NCBI RefSeq assembly: GCF_963677565.1
Contig: NZ_OY781981.1
Span: 3,154,001-3,218,000 of the forward strand
Direction of reading: 5' to 3'
DNA length: 64,000 bases
Origin: an uncultured Draconibacterium sp.
Lineage (GTDB): Bacteria; Bacteroidota; Bacteroidia; Bacteroidales; Prolixibacteraceae
A model generated the notes under the pieces. The model saw only the letters and a list, made by a program, of their open reading frames with translations, searched no databases and had not been told where the DNA came from. Positions 15,695 to 23,937 of this stretch are shown one piece after another. Positions within the stretch are counted from its first letter, which is position 1. Each line of letters begins with the position of its first letter. The position numbers and the translations under genes were made by a program.

Positions 15695-17815
15695 ATGAAG
15701 AAACTGCTATTTTTTATTTTTATTCTGGGGTTTGGGATCATATCGTGCCAAACACAGAAAAAGGAAAGTACAAGTAACATGGACAACCCGTTTTTTAAGG
15801 AATGGAATACCCCATTTGGTGTTCCTCCGTTTGATGAAATTAAAGTAGAGCATTATGTGCCTGCTGTTAAAGAAGGAATTAAACAACAAGAAGCCGAAAT
15901 TGAGGCTATTGTTAATAATTCTGAAGCACCGACTTTTGAAAACACAATTTTGGCATTCGACAAATCGGGTGCTTTATTGAGTAAAGTGAGTGGTGTTTTC
16001 GGACCACTTAGTAGTGCCGATACTAACGACGAAATGCAGGCTGTAGCACGCGAACTATCGCCATTGAGAACAGCTCACCGTAACAATATCGCAATGAACG
16101 CCGGTTTGTTCGAGCGCATTAAAGTGGTTTACGATAAACGCAATGAATTGAATTTTGACCAGGAACAAATGCGTGTGGTTGAAAAATATTACGAAGATTT
16201 TGTTCGTGGTGGTGCCAATCTTTCGGCTGAGGACCAGGAAAAACTGAAAGAGATAAATATTCAACTATCAGATCTTTATCTTCAGTTTGGCGAGAATTTG
16301 TTGGCCGAAACAAATAAAAATTACAAACTGGTTATTGATAATGAAGAAGACCTTGCCGGTTTACCGGAAGATGTAATTGCACGTGCCGCCAACGCTGCCG
16401 AAAAAGCTGGAGAAGCCGGGAAATGGGTATTTACGATGGCAAAACCAAGCTGGATTCCTTTTCTAACTTTTTCTGAAAAACGCGATTTAAGAGAAGAAAT
16501 TTACCGTGCTTATTTTATGCGTGGCGACAACGACAATGAGAACGACAATAAAGAGATTATTAAACAGATCGTTCCGTTACGCGACCAGAAAGCGAAACTG
16601 TTAGGTTTCGAGAATTTTGCAGCTTACAAAGCCGACGTAAACATGGCTAAAACGCCTGAAGCGATTACTGATTTTCTGATGGAATTGTGGGAGCCAGCTT
16701 TAGAAATGGCCAAGCAAGATGTTAAAGACATGCAAAAGATCGTTGATCAGGAAGGTGGCGATTTTAAATTGCAGTCGTGGGACTGGTGGTATTATTCAGA
16801 AAAACTGCGTAAAGCAAAATTCGATTTGGATGAAGCAGAAGTAAAACCATATTTCAGTTTGGATAATGCTAAAAACGGAATTTTTTATGTGGCCAACCAA
16901 TTATATGGATTACAATTTGTAGAGCGTGATGATTTGCCTACCTACCACGAAGAAGCAGAAGCATATGAAGTGCAGGAAGCCGATGGGTCGCATCTTGGTG
17001 TATTGTATATGGATTTCCATCCGCGCGATGGTAAAAGGGTAGGAGCATGGTCAACCAGTTTCCGTCCGGCATCGTATGTTGATGGCAAACGTGTTTCGCG
17101 CATTGGCTCAATCGTAATGAATTTTACCCGTCCGGCTGGCGATAGCCCGGCATTGTTAAGTTTTGATGAGGTAAGTACTTTATTTCACGAATTTGGTCAT
17201 GCTTTGCACGGATTATTCGCTGACGGACCTTACGACAGAACAGCCGGTAGCGTACCTCGCGATTTTGTTGAGCTGCCATCGCAAATTATGGAAAACTGGG
17301 CGGCCGAGCCTGAGGTAATGAAAGTTTATGCCAAGCATTATCAAACCGGAGAGACTATTCCTGATGAGTTGTTGGCAAAACTGCTAAAAGCCGGAACATT
17401 CAACCAGGGATTTATTACCGGTGAATATGTAGCTGCGGCATTGTTGGATATGGATTACCATACTACTGAAAATCCGAATATTGCCGATGTAAATGAATTC
17501 GAAAAAGAATCGATGGATGCTATCGGTTTGATACCTGAATTTATTCCACGTTACCGCAGTACTTATTTCTCGCATATTTTCTCGAGCGATGGTTATTCTG
17601 CTGGTTACTATGTTTACATTTGGGCAGCTGTTTTAGATACCGATGCTTTCGATGCGTTCAAACAAAGCGGCGATATTTTTAATCCTGAGTATGCAGCTAA
17701 ATTCCGTACATTACTTGAAAAATGTGGATCGGACGATGGTATGACCATTTACCGCAATTTCCGCGGACAAGATCCATCGAAAGAACCATTATTACGTAAA
17801 CGTGGTTTGTTATAA
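15695..17815 (+). CDS. dcp: M3-family zinc metallopeptidase, probable peptidyl-dipeptidase Dcp, lipoprotein
   Basis: 706 residues. A lipoprotein-type signal (MKKLLFFIFILGFGIISC) ends at Cys18, so it is probably anchored on the periplasmic side of a membrane. The zinc site is HEFGH at residues 498-502, with the third ligand in FVELPSQ near 526. The C-terminal substrate-binding part contains YRSTYFSHIFSSDGYSAGYY, typical of Dcp. The family removes C-terminal dipeptides from peptides. Length is normal. It is a single gene with a terminator at 17846-17871. Confidence 0.92.
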   Translation: MKKLLFFIFILGFGIISCQTQKKESTSNMDNPFFKEWNTPFGVPPFDEIKVEHYVPAVKEGIKQQEAEIEAIVNNSEAPTFENTILAFDKSGALLSKVSGVFGPLSSADTNDEMQAVARELSPLRTAHRNNIAMNAGLFERIKVVYDKRNELNFDQEQMRVVEKYYEDFVRGGANLSAEDQEKLKEINIQLSDLYLQFGENLLAETNKNYKLVIDNEEDLAGLPEDVIARAANAAEKAGEAGKWVFTMAKPSWIPFLTFSEKRDLREEIYRAYFMRGDNDNENDNKEIIKQIVPLRDQKAKLLGFENFAAYKADVNMAKTPEAITDFLMELWEPALEMAKQDVKDMQKIVDQEGGDFKLQSWDWWYYSEKLRKAKFDLDEAEVKPYFSLDNAKNGIFYVANQLYGLQFVERDDLPTYHEEAEAYEVQEADGSHLGVLYMDFHPRDGKRVGAWSTSFRPASYVDGKRVSRIGSIVMNFTRPAGDSPALLSFDEVSTLFHEFGHALHGLFADGPYDRTAGSVPRDFVELPSQIMENWAAEPEVMKVYAKHYQTGETIPDELLAKLLKAGTFNQGFITGEYVAAALLDMDYHTTENPNIADVNEFEKESMDAIGLIPEFIPRYRSTYFSHIFSSDGYSAGYYVYIWAAVLDTDAFDAFKQSGDIFNPEYAAKFRTLLEKCGSDDGMTIYRNFRGQDPSKEPLLRKRGLL

Positions 17816-17845
17816 ACCGATAGTTTATTCGAATATGATATACAG

Positions 17846-17871
17846 AAAGGTCGCCAATGGCGGCCTTTTTT
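17846..17871 (+). terminator. Terminator after the M3 peptidase gene
   Basis: GGTCGCC-AAT-GGCGGCC with one G-T pair, followed by six T. It lies 30 bases after the stop codon and also shields the sigma factor gene from readthrough. Confidence 0.85.
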
Positions 17872-17938
17872 GTTATGAATTGTTTTTGATCAAAAAAAAA
17901 TTACCAAGCGATGTAATGCTTTTATAACGGCTGCGTCT

Positions 17939-17946
17939 TAACTTTG
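17939..17946 (+). promoter_or_regulatory. -7 promoter element of the ECF sigma operon
   Basis: TAACTTTG matches TAnnTTTG exactly. The -33 region upstream is poor (TTTT rather than TTTG). Because the element overlaps the upstream TTG candidate start at 17944, it supports the later start at 17983 for the sigma gene. Confidence 0.5.
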
Positions 17947-17982
17947 AAAACAAGCAAAAACGAAAACAAAACAAAGGAGCAC

Positions 17983-18528
17983 ATGGTTGCTAAAGATTTT
18001 AAAACAAATGTACTGCCGGTAAGTAAAAAGTTGCTTCGCTTTGCAACGCACTTTTTACACGACGAAGACGAGGCGCGGGATGTGGTGCAGGATGTGTTCC
18101 TGAAATTGTGGCAACGAAAGGAAACGCTTGAAGAAATTGAAAACATTGAGGCTTTTGCCATGCGAATGACACGGAACCGTTGCCTTGATGTGATAAGAGC
18201 AAACAAAACAGTTCCGATTGATGAAGACACCGACCGAAGATTAAAGGCGAAAACGATAGACGTTCATTCAAAAGTTGAGTTAGGCGAATCGGCCAGGCAA
18301 ATTAAAAAGCTGATAGGGCAACTGCCCGAATTGCAGCAAAACATAATGCACATGCGAGACATTGAACAGCTCTCGTATGACGAGATTGAAGAGGCCACCG
18401 GACTTCAACGAAATGCGATAAGGGTAAACCTTTCGAGAGCACGAAAAAAAGTGCGCGATGAATATTTAAAGATCAATAGAAATGATGGAAACACAAGAAA
18501 TACTACGATTACTGCAAAACTACTTTGA
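17983..18528 (+). CDS. ECF-type RNA polymerase sigma-70 factor
   Basis: 181 residues. Region 2 (about 15-85) has DEDEARDVVQDVFLKLWQ and AFAMRMTRNRCLDVIRA, which melt and contact the -10 element. Region 4 (about 110-170) has LPELQQNIMHMRDIEQLSYDEIEE and a helix-turn-helix for the -35 element. The ATG at 17983 follows AAAGGAG and is preferred to a TTG start at 17944 inside the likely promoter. The 3' end overlaps the next gene by 47 bases, as expected of a sigma factor and its membrane antagonist that are made together. Confidence 0.9.
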   Translation: MVAKDFKTNVLPVSKKLLRFATHFLHDEDEARDVVQDVFLKLWQRKETLEEIENIEAFAMRMTRNRCLDVIRANKTVPIDEDTDRRLKAKTIDVHSKVELGESARQIKKLIGQLPELQQNIMHMRDIEQLSYDEIEEATGLQRNAIRVNLSRARKKVRDEYLKINRNDGNTRNTTITAKLL

Positions 18529-19051
18529 TGGCAATACCACCGAGGCTGAAGAGCAACAAATATATGCTTATTTTCAGTCGGGCGAGGTAGCCGAAGAGTT
18601 GGCCGAGTACACCGAATTTTTTGGAGGTGTGGCAGAGTTGGCAAATGTGGAAGACGATCCGACCATTGAAGATGATGTTATGGATTATATTCTGGAGAGC
18701 GAACACCGCGATAAAACAAAATACCGCACCATGTGGAAAACGGTTACCGGAATTGCCGCTTCAGTAATCATCGTTCTTGGAGGTTTTCTGTTTTTTCAGG
18801 AGCAACAAAAACCTTACGACGATACATTCAGCGATCCGGAAGAAGCTTATGCTTACGCAGCCAAAACACTGCAATTTGTTGGTAGCAAGTACAACCAGGG
18901 GCTGGCACACTTATCAGAGTTCGAGAAACTGCGAAAAGGCAGCGAACCTGTAAAAAAAGCCACAGAACCAGTCGTAGAGTTTTACGAAGGAATTGAAAAA
19001 ATAGAAGCAACAGAAGCAAGTAGCTCCGTGCAGGATTTAGACAGCATGTAA
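18482..19051 (+). CDS. Single-pass membrane protein, probable anti-sigma factor
   Basis: 189 residues. The cytoplasmic N-terminal part (about 1-80) is acidic and helical, with YFDGNTTEAEEQQIYAYF, a pattern shared by the short anti-sigma domains of Bacteroidota. A membrane segment follows at about 83-103 (GIAASVIIVLGGFLFF), then a C-terminal region of about 85 residues that would be periplasmic. There is no zinc-binding HXXXCXXC motif. Overlap with the sigma gene and topology support an anti-sigma role; sequence alone does not prove it. Confidence 0.65.
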   Translation: MMETQEILRLLQNYFDGNTTEAEEQQIYAYFQSGEVAEELAEYTEFFGGVAELANVEDDPTIEDDVMDYILESEHRDKTKYRTMWKTVTGIAASVIIVLGGFLFFQEQQKPYDDTFSDPEEAYAYAAKTLQFVGSKYNQGLAHLSEFEKLRKGSEPVKKATEPVVEFYEGIEKIEATEASSSVQDLDSM

Positions 19052-19168
19052 AGAGCGAAAAGCTTCGACTTAAATAAAATAAAAGAATTCAGAAACGATG
19101 CAGTTGGCGCGCATTCTGCAAGTTCTGAGTGGAAAACGAAAAGTACAAACAATTAAAAAACGAATATC

Positions 19169-19255
19169 ATGAAACGAGCAATGAGATGCATTGGCTATAT
19201 GAGAAACAATCAAAAGCGAGTTACATCGAATGCCGTTGAGGATCAAAAAATTTAA
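19169..19255 (+). other. 28-codon open frame between the anti-sigma-like and DUF4252 genes
   Basis: A short frame starting MKRAMRCIGYMRNN ends with a TAA four bases before the ATG of the DUF4252 gene. It has no signal peptide and no recognisable motif. Close spacing to the next start would allow translational coupling or a leader role, but a frame this short can arise by chance. The 118 bases upstream (19052-19168) show no terminator, so the DUF4252 gene probably shares the sigma transcript. Confidence 0.3.
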
Positions 19256-19259
19256 TGAG

Positions 19260-19760
19260 ATGAAAAAGTTATTATTGATTTTAGCAGTTCTATTGCCCAT
19301 GGCAGTGCTTGCACAAAAAAGCCCGGTTGACAAGTTATTCGAAAAGTATGCCAACCAAAAGGGAATGACCACCGTAAATATTTCAGGTAAATTACTGGGA
19401 TTTGCTGCCCAGATTGAAACAGGCGACAAAGACACGCAGGAATTGTTATCAGGATTAAACGGTGTACGCATTTTATCTGTAGAAGATGACGCTTTAAATG
19501 AAAAGCTTGACTTTTATAAAGAACTTAGCGACGATGGTTTTTTCAAAAACAACGATTTTGAAGTGTTGATGGAAGTAACCGAAGACGATGAAGTTGTTCG
19601 TTTCCTTGCACGTGATGCCGGTAACGGAAAAATATCAGACCTGATTCTTGTAGTTGGAGGGGATGACAACGCATTAATTAGCATTAGCGGAATAATCGAT
19701 CCGGAAAATATTGGTAAAATCACTAAAGCCGTTAATGTTGATGTAGGTGATTTTGAATAA
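19260..19760 (+). CDS. DUF4252 secreted protein of the sigma operon
   Basis: 166 residues from the ATG at 19260, which directly gives a signal peptide (MKKLLLILAVLLPMAVLAQ). An upstream frame from 19230 would place ten charged residues before it and is rejected. The mature part is acidic, with alternating beta strands and helices, and fits DUF4252, a Bacteroidota family of unknown function that often travels with ECF sigma factors. It may be the output or the sensed partner of the sigma/anti-sigma pair; this is inference. A strong terminator follows at 19793-19823. Confidence 0.8.
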   Translation: MKKLLLILAVLLPMAVLAQKSPVDKLFEKYANQKGMTTVNISGKLLGFAAQIETGDKDTQELLSGLNGVRILSVEDDALNEKLDFYKELSDDGFFKNNDFEVLMEVTEDDEVVRFLARDAGNGKISDLILVVGGDDNALISISGIIDPENIGKITKAVNVDVGDFE

Positions 19761-19792
19761 CAGAGTTTACCATTTTAATCTAACCATAACAT

Positions 19793-19823
19793 AAAAAAAT
19801 CCGGGTTTTGCCCGGATTTTTTT
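19793..19823 (+). terminator. Terminator of the sigma/DUF4252 operon
   Basis: A-run, ATCCGGG-TTTTG-CCCGGAT, T-run. It is a perfect symmetric stem that can work in both directions between the operon and the convergent NIF3-like gene. Confidence 0.9.
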
Positions 19824-19839
19824 ATGCTTTAGCAGACAG

Positions 19840-19865
19840 TCACACTGAGCGAAGTCGAAGTGTGA
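19840..19865. repeat. Short REP-like palindrome
   Basis: TCACACT and AGTGTGA pair around a 12-base loop (GAGCGAAGTCGA). From general knowledge this 26-base unit recurs in intergenic DNA of many Bacteroidota; copies elsewhere in the genome cannot be checked here. It lies 26 bases from the 3' end of the NIF3-like gene. Confidence 0.6.
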
Positions 19866-19891
19866 TATCAATTCGAAATAATTTACAGAAA

Positions 19892-20737
19892 TTAAAAGGT
19901 CATAAAGTTAGCCTCATTCTCAATAAAATGAACAGGCACATCTTTTACGAAACCTTTCAGCCACTGTGCACAGTAATCCATTCCGGCTTCTTCAGATTTT
20001 ATATGCCCCAGAAAGATTACAGCTTTGTTTTTTCCCAATGTAGCTGCATCGTTCGCATAAAGGTAGGTTTCCCATTCGCTGGCTTCGCCGGCTACCATTA
20101 CCTCAACCTCTGGCATATTCAGCATTTGTATTTGGCGGGCACCACCGGGAGCTCCAACTGCCAGCCCCACTTTTGTGAATTTCATTTCAGGATTGCCAAT
20201 TACACGTACAGTTTGCATTCCCAATTGATCTTTTAACTCAAGCGCAAAGTCTGATAGTTTTTTCTCCGGCATTTTATAAAGTGTACCGGCATCGTTAACA
20301 GCAAAATCCTGCCATCCCAGTTTGTTAATCATTCCAGCATAAATACCATCGGGTTTAGTCATGTGAATATGATCGTGAAACCGGAATACAACTAATTTGT
20401 AATCTTCAATAAATTTTCGCTTTTCAGTATAAACCGGGTCGTTTGCATAGGCATCGGTTTCATCCAGGTGATTGTAAAAAATAGGTTCGTGGGTAATTAT
20501 AAAGTTGCAGTTCATTTCAACCGCCTTTTGCAGTGTGCGCATATCGGCAAACATACAAACTGCAATACCTTTAATTTCTGTGTCGGGATCGCCAACCTTA
20601 AAAACATCAACAGTCGTTTCAGCCCAATCGCAGGTAACGTTTTCTTTCATCATATTTACCACTGCCTGAGGGGTGAGTTTGTTTTGCCCAAACGAACAAA
20701 GTGGGATTAAGAATAGTAATAACAAAATGTTTTTCAT
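19892..20737 (-). CDS. Secreted NIF3-like dinuclear metal protein
   Basis: 281 residues. A clear signal peptide (MKNILLLLFLIPLCSFGQ) precedes a NIF3/YbgI-like domain. NIF3 metal ligands are recognisable: the THEPIFYNH stretch near residue 100, FHDHIH near 135, and a C-terminal IFLGHIKSEEAGM region with the last ligands. Cytosolic relatives form hexameric toroids that bind two metal ions; some are linked to GTP cyclohydrolase-like or hydrolase activity. An exported version is unusual. No partner gene is adjacent. Confidence 0.8.
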   Translation of the reverse strand: MKNILLLLFLIPLCSFGQNKLTPQAVVNMMKENVTCDWAETTVDVFKVGDPDTEIKGIAVCMFADMRTLQKAVEMNCNFIITHEPIFYNHLDETDAYANDPVYTEKRKFIEDYKLVVFRFHDHIHMTKPDGIYAGMINKLGWQDFAVNDAGTLYKMPEKKLSDFALELKDQLGMQTVRVIGNPEMKFTKVGLAVGAPGGARQIQMLNMPEVEVMVAGEASEWETYLYANDAATLGKNKAVIFLGHIKSEEAGMDYCAQWLKGFVKDVPVHFIENEANFMTF

Positions 20738-21075
20738 TGGTTTAAATTTATAAGTGTTCTGATGACCTCAAAAGTAAAGAATTTTTATTTGCATGGGCGC
20801 TGATAGCGGTTTGTAGCTGGTGTAAAACATAGTTATTGTTCAGTATTCCTGTTTATAAAGCAACTATTGTTGCACACATTTTATGTTGTATAAAATAGTT
20901 TTGTCAACAGAGTAGAAACTCAAAATAATTTAAGGTGATAAAATTCGAATCTGAAAGAAAAAATCCATTAAAAATTAAGAACTCAAACCACTGGTTATAA
21001 AAGTCTGAGAAGCTGATTTTTATAGGTTTTTTACGTTGTTCAGATTATTAATTTTGTTAGAAAATCAATATTAAA
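20738..21075. other. Divergent intergenic region
   Basis: 338 bases, AT-rich, between the divergent NIF3-like and ferredoxin genes. The only recognised element is a -7 box at 21049-21056. No open frame, RNA fold or repeat is evident. Confidence 0.6.
21049..21056 (+). promoter_or_regulatory. -7 promoter element of the oxidoreductase operon
   Basis: TAATTTTG fits TAnnTTTG, 20 bases before the start codon of the ferredoxin gene. A T-rich stretch (21027-21032) lies at the -33 distance but is not a clean TTTG. The leader would be only about 12 bases. Confidence 0.5.
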
Positions 21076-21303
21076 ATGGCAAAAGTAAAAGGAGCAGTTG
21101 TTGTTGATAAGGAAGGCTGCAAAGGCTGCAGTCTTTGTGTGGAAGCTTGTCCGCACGATGTATTAGCATTGCACAAAGAGGTAAACAGCAAAGGGTATCA
21201 TTATTCGTACATGAGCAACCCCGATGTTTGTATTGGATGCGCCAATTGCGGTGTTGTTTGCCCGGATACTTGCATAACGATTTATCGTGTAAAAGCAAGC
21301 TAG
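21076..21303 (+). CDS. 2-oxoacid:ferredoxin oxidoreductase, delta (2x[4Fe-4S] ferredoxin) subunit
   Basis: 75 residues with two cluster-binding motifs, CKGCSLCVEACP (about 15-26) and CIGCANCGVVCPDTC (about 54-68). It carries electrons between the TPP site and free ferredoxin. It is first in a delta-alpha-beta-gamma operon with a 60-base gap to alpha. The paired stop TAG-TAA shows that TAG is used as a genuine stop in this genome. Confidence 0.93.
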   Translation: MAKVKGAVVVDKEGCKGCSLCVEACPHDVLALHKEVNSKGYHYSYMSNPDVCIGCANCGVVCPDTCITIYRVKAS

Positions 21304-21363
21304 TAAAGGATTAATTGAACATTTTAAGGATTAATCAATCAATCGACAATTAAAAAATTAGAT

Positions 21364-22485
21364 ATGGGAGAATTAAGATTAATGAAAGGAAACGAGGTGT
21401 TGGCCGAGGCTGCCATCCGCTGCGGATGCGACGGTTATTTTGGCTATCCCATAACACCTCAGTCGGAAGTGATGGAAACATTGATGGCTCGTCAGCCCTG
21501 GAATGAAACAGGAATGACTGTGTTACAAGCTGAAAGTGAAGTTGCTTCGATAAACATGGTTTATGGTGCTGCGGCCACCGGTAAAAAGGTAATGACTTCT
21601 TCATCAAGCCCGGGCATCAGCCTTATGGCCGAAGGGATTTCGTACATTGCCGGAGCAGAGCTGCCTTGTTTAATTGTTAACGTACAACGCGGCGGACCGG
21701 GTTTGGGAACCATCCAGCCATCGCAAGCAGATTATTTCCAAAGTGTAAAAGGTGGTGGCCATGGCGATTATAAAATGATTGTGTTGGCACCGGCATCGGT
21801 TCAGGAAATGAACGACTTTGTTGATCTGGGATTCGAGCTGGCTTTTAAATACCGAAATCCGGCAATGATCTTGGCCGATGGTGCTATTGGTCAGATGATG
21901 GAAAAGGTTGAACTGGCAGATCAAAAACCACGTTGGACAAATGAAGAAATTGAAAAAATGAGTGGCGATTGGGCAACTTTAGGAAAGCCAAAGAGCCGCA
22001 AAAAGAATATTGTTACTTCGCTGGAAATGGATTCGGATAAGATGGAAGATAACAACCGCCGGTTCCAGGAGAAGTACCAAAAAATGGAAGAGGAGGAAGT
22101 ACGCTACGAAGCAATTCAATGTGACGATGCAGAATTTGTAATTGTTGCATTTGGAACTTCTGCACGTGTTTGCCAAAAAGCAGTGGAAATTGCCCGCGCT
22201 AAAGGATTGAAAGTAGGTTTACTTCGTCCGATTACCTTGTTCCCGTTTCCTAAAAAGGCAATACAGGAACTGGCACGCAAAGCCAAAGGATTCCTTTCGG
22301 TTGAAATGAGTGCCGGACAAATGGTGGAAGACATCAAACTGTCGGTATACGAGGCAGGAAGCAATGCGCGTGTAAATCATTTCGGACGAATGGGAGGAAT
22401 TATTCCAACACCCGATGAGGTTGTTGAGACATTGGAAGAAAAATTTTCATGGGAGTTGAGTTATGGAGTTAAACGTAGTTACTAA
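21364..22485 (+). CDS. vorB: 2-oxoacid:ferredoxin oxidoreductase, alpha subunit (VorB/KorA-like)
   Basis: 373 residues. The N-terminal pyrimidine-binding-like part contains CGCDGYFGYPITPQSEVMET and QAESEVASINMVYGAAATGK; the C-terminal part (about 250-373) has FGTSARVCQKAVEIAR and PITLFPFPKKAI of the transketolase-C-like domain. It resembles the VorB group annotated as 3-methyl-2-oxobutanoate dehydrogenase, but 2-oxoglutarate or another 2-oxoacid is possible. The enzyme oxidatively decarboxylates a 2-oxoacid to acyl-CoA and reduced ferredoxin, or runs in reverse to fix CO2. Confidence 0.88.
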   Translation: MGELRLMKGNEVLAEAAIRCGCDGYFGYPITPQSEVMETLMARQPWNETGMTVLQAESEVASINMVYGAAATGKKVMTSSSSPGISLMAEGISYIAGAELPCLIVNVQRGGPGLGTIQPSQADYFQSVKGGGHGDYKMIVLAPASVQEMNDFVDLGFELAFKYRNPAMILADGAIGQMMEKVELADQKPRWTNEEIEKMSGDWATLGKPKSRKKNIVTSLEMDSDKMEDNNRRFQEKYQKMEEEEVRYEAIQCDDAEFVIVAFGTSARVCQKAVEIARAKGLKVGLLRPITLFPFPKKAIQELARKAKGFLSVEMSAGQMVEDIKLSVYEAGSNARVNHFGRMGGIIPTPDEVVETLEEKFSWELSYGVKRSY

Positions 22486-22498
22486 ACCGGAGGAGATT

Positions 22499-23284
22499 AT
22501 GGATATTAAAGAAATAATTAAACCGGAAAATCTGGTTTATCAGAAGTCGGAAGTACTGAACGACGATATTATGCACTACTGCCCGGGATGTTCTCATGGT
22601 GTGGTTCATAAAATTATGGCTGAATTGATTGAGGAAATGGGCCTTCAGGAAAAAACTGTTGGTATTGCACCGGTAGGTTGTGCCGTTTTCGCTTACAATT
22701 ATATCGATATCGATTGGCAGGAAGCTGCTCACGGTCGTGCACCGGCAGTGGCAACAGGAGTTGCCCGCGTAAATCCGGATAATTTTGTTTTTACTTACCA
22801 GGGCGATGGCGACCTTGCATCGATTGGGGCAGCAGAAATAATGCATGCTTGTAACCGCGGAGAGAATATTCTAGTGGTATTTATTAATAATGGAATTTAC
22901 GGAATGACCGGTGGACAGATGGCGCCAACAACACTGGAAGGAATGGTAACATCTACTACGCCAACCGGACGTAATGTTGATTTGAACGGTTATCCGATGA
23001 AGATCACCAATCTGATCGCTCAGTTGCCCGGAACCTCGTATGTAACACGTCAGGCGGTGCACACTGCAGCTACGGCCCGCAAATGCAAACGATCGCTGAA
23101 AAAAGCGATTCAGAATGTGCTGGATAAAAAAGGAACTTCCTTTGTTGAGGTGGTTTCAACCTGTAACTCGGGTTGGAAAATGAGCCCTGTGGAAGCCAAT
23201 AACTGGATGGAGGAAAATATGATTCCTTATTATCCGTTGGGTGATTTGAAAGACAGTGTAAAAGGTGAACATTCGGATAATTAA
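22499..23284 (+). CDS. 2-oxoacid:ferredoxin oxidoreductase, beta (TPP-binding) subunit
   Basis: 261 residues from the ATG at 22499, which has a strong GGAGGA site at 22488-22493, rare in this window. A longer frame from 22463 would overlap the alpha gene and lacks such a site. HYCPGCSHGVVHK binds TPP phosphate, and GDGDLASIGAAEIMHACNR followed by INNGIYGMTGGQ is the TPP/Mg motif. It decarboxylates the 2-oxoacid and passes electrons to the ferredoxin subunit. Gap to alpha is 13 bases, to gamma 42 bases. Confidence 0.93.
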   Translation: MDIKEIIKPENLVYQKSEVLNDDIMHYCPGCSHGVVHKIMAELIEEMGLQEKTVGIAPVGCAVFAYNYIDIDWQEAAHGRAPAVATGVARVNPDNFVFTYQGDGDLASIGAAEIMHACNRGENILVVFINNGIYGMTGGQMAPTTLEGMVTSTTPTGRNVDLNGYPMKITNLIAQLPGTSYVTRQAVHTAATARKCKRSLKKAIQNVLDKKGTSFVEVVSTCNSGWKMSPVEANNWMEENMIPYYPLGDLKDSVKGEHSDN

Positions 23285-23326
23285 CAGTTAAGCATTGAAG
23301 CATTAACGAATTAAAGCATTGAAATT

Positions 23327-23878
23327 ATGACAGAAGAAATGATAATTGCCGGATTTGGAGGACAAGGTGTTCTTTCGATGGGTAAAATTCTTGCTTACTC
23401 GGGTATTATGGAAGACAAGGAAGTAACCTGGTTCCCGTCGTACGGTCCTGAAATGCGGGGTGGTACTGCCAACGTTACAGTAATTGTTAGCGATACCCGC
23501 ATTAGTTCGCCGATTTTGCAGGAGTTTGATACTGCCATTATTCTGAATCAACAGAGTATGGACAAATTCGAAAAAGCGGTGAAACCAGGTGGTACTTTGT
23601 TATACGATCCTAACGGAGTGATAAATCCGCCAACACGTACTGATATCAACATTTTTAAAGTGGAAGCCACAAAAACAGCTGTTGAGATGGGAAATCCAAA
23701 AGTGTTTAACATGATTGTTTTTGGAAGTTACCTGAAAGTACGACCAATTCTTTCGTTGGATAACGTGGAAAAAGGTTTGGAAAAATCACTTCCGGAACGT
23801 TACCATAAATTAATTCCACTAAACTTGGAGGCCATTAAAAAAGGCCAGGAGATTGTGGATGATGTACAATTGGTTTAA
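23327..23878 (+). CDS. 2-oxoacid:ferredoxin oxidoreductase, gamma subunit
   Basis: 183 residues. It starts with MIIAGFGGQGVLSMGKIL, a glycine-rich motif of the gamma (CoA-binding) domain, followed by WFPSYGPEMRGGTANVTVIV, which is highly typical. It completes the four-subunit complex in the cytoplasm. It is last in the operon and is followed by a hairpin terminator at 23900-23932. Confidence 0.93.
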   Translation: MTEEMIIAGFGGQGVLSMGKILAYSGIMEDKEVTWFPSYGPEMRGGTANVTVIVSDTRISSPILQEFDTAIILNQQSMDKFEKAVKPGGTLLYDPNGVINPPTRTDINIFKVEATKTAVEMGNPKVFNMIVFGSYLKVRPILSLDNVEKGLEKSLPERYHKLIPLNLEAIKKGQEIVDDVQLV

Positions 23879-23899
23879 AAGACTAAGACAAATAAATAC

Positions 23900-23932
23900 A
23901 AGCCTTTCATCTTTTTGATGAAGGGCTTTTTT
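23900..23932. terminator. Bidirectional terminator between convergent genes
   Basis: AAGCCTTTCATC-TTTTT-GATGAAGGGCTT with one G-T pair, followed by T in one direction and preceded by A in the other. It serves both the oxidoreductase operon and the AraC-type regulator gene. Confidence 0.85.
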
Positions 23933-23937
23933 ATGCA

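Noticed and set aside
22463..22498. Earlier start of the beta subunit gene
   Set aside because: The ATG at 22499 has a strong GGAGGA site, while the earlier one lies inside the alpha gene without such a site.
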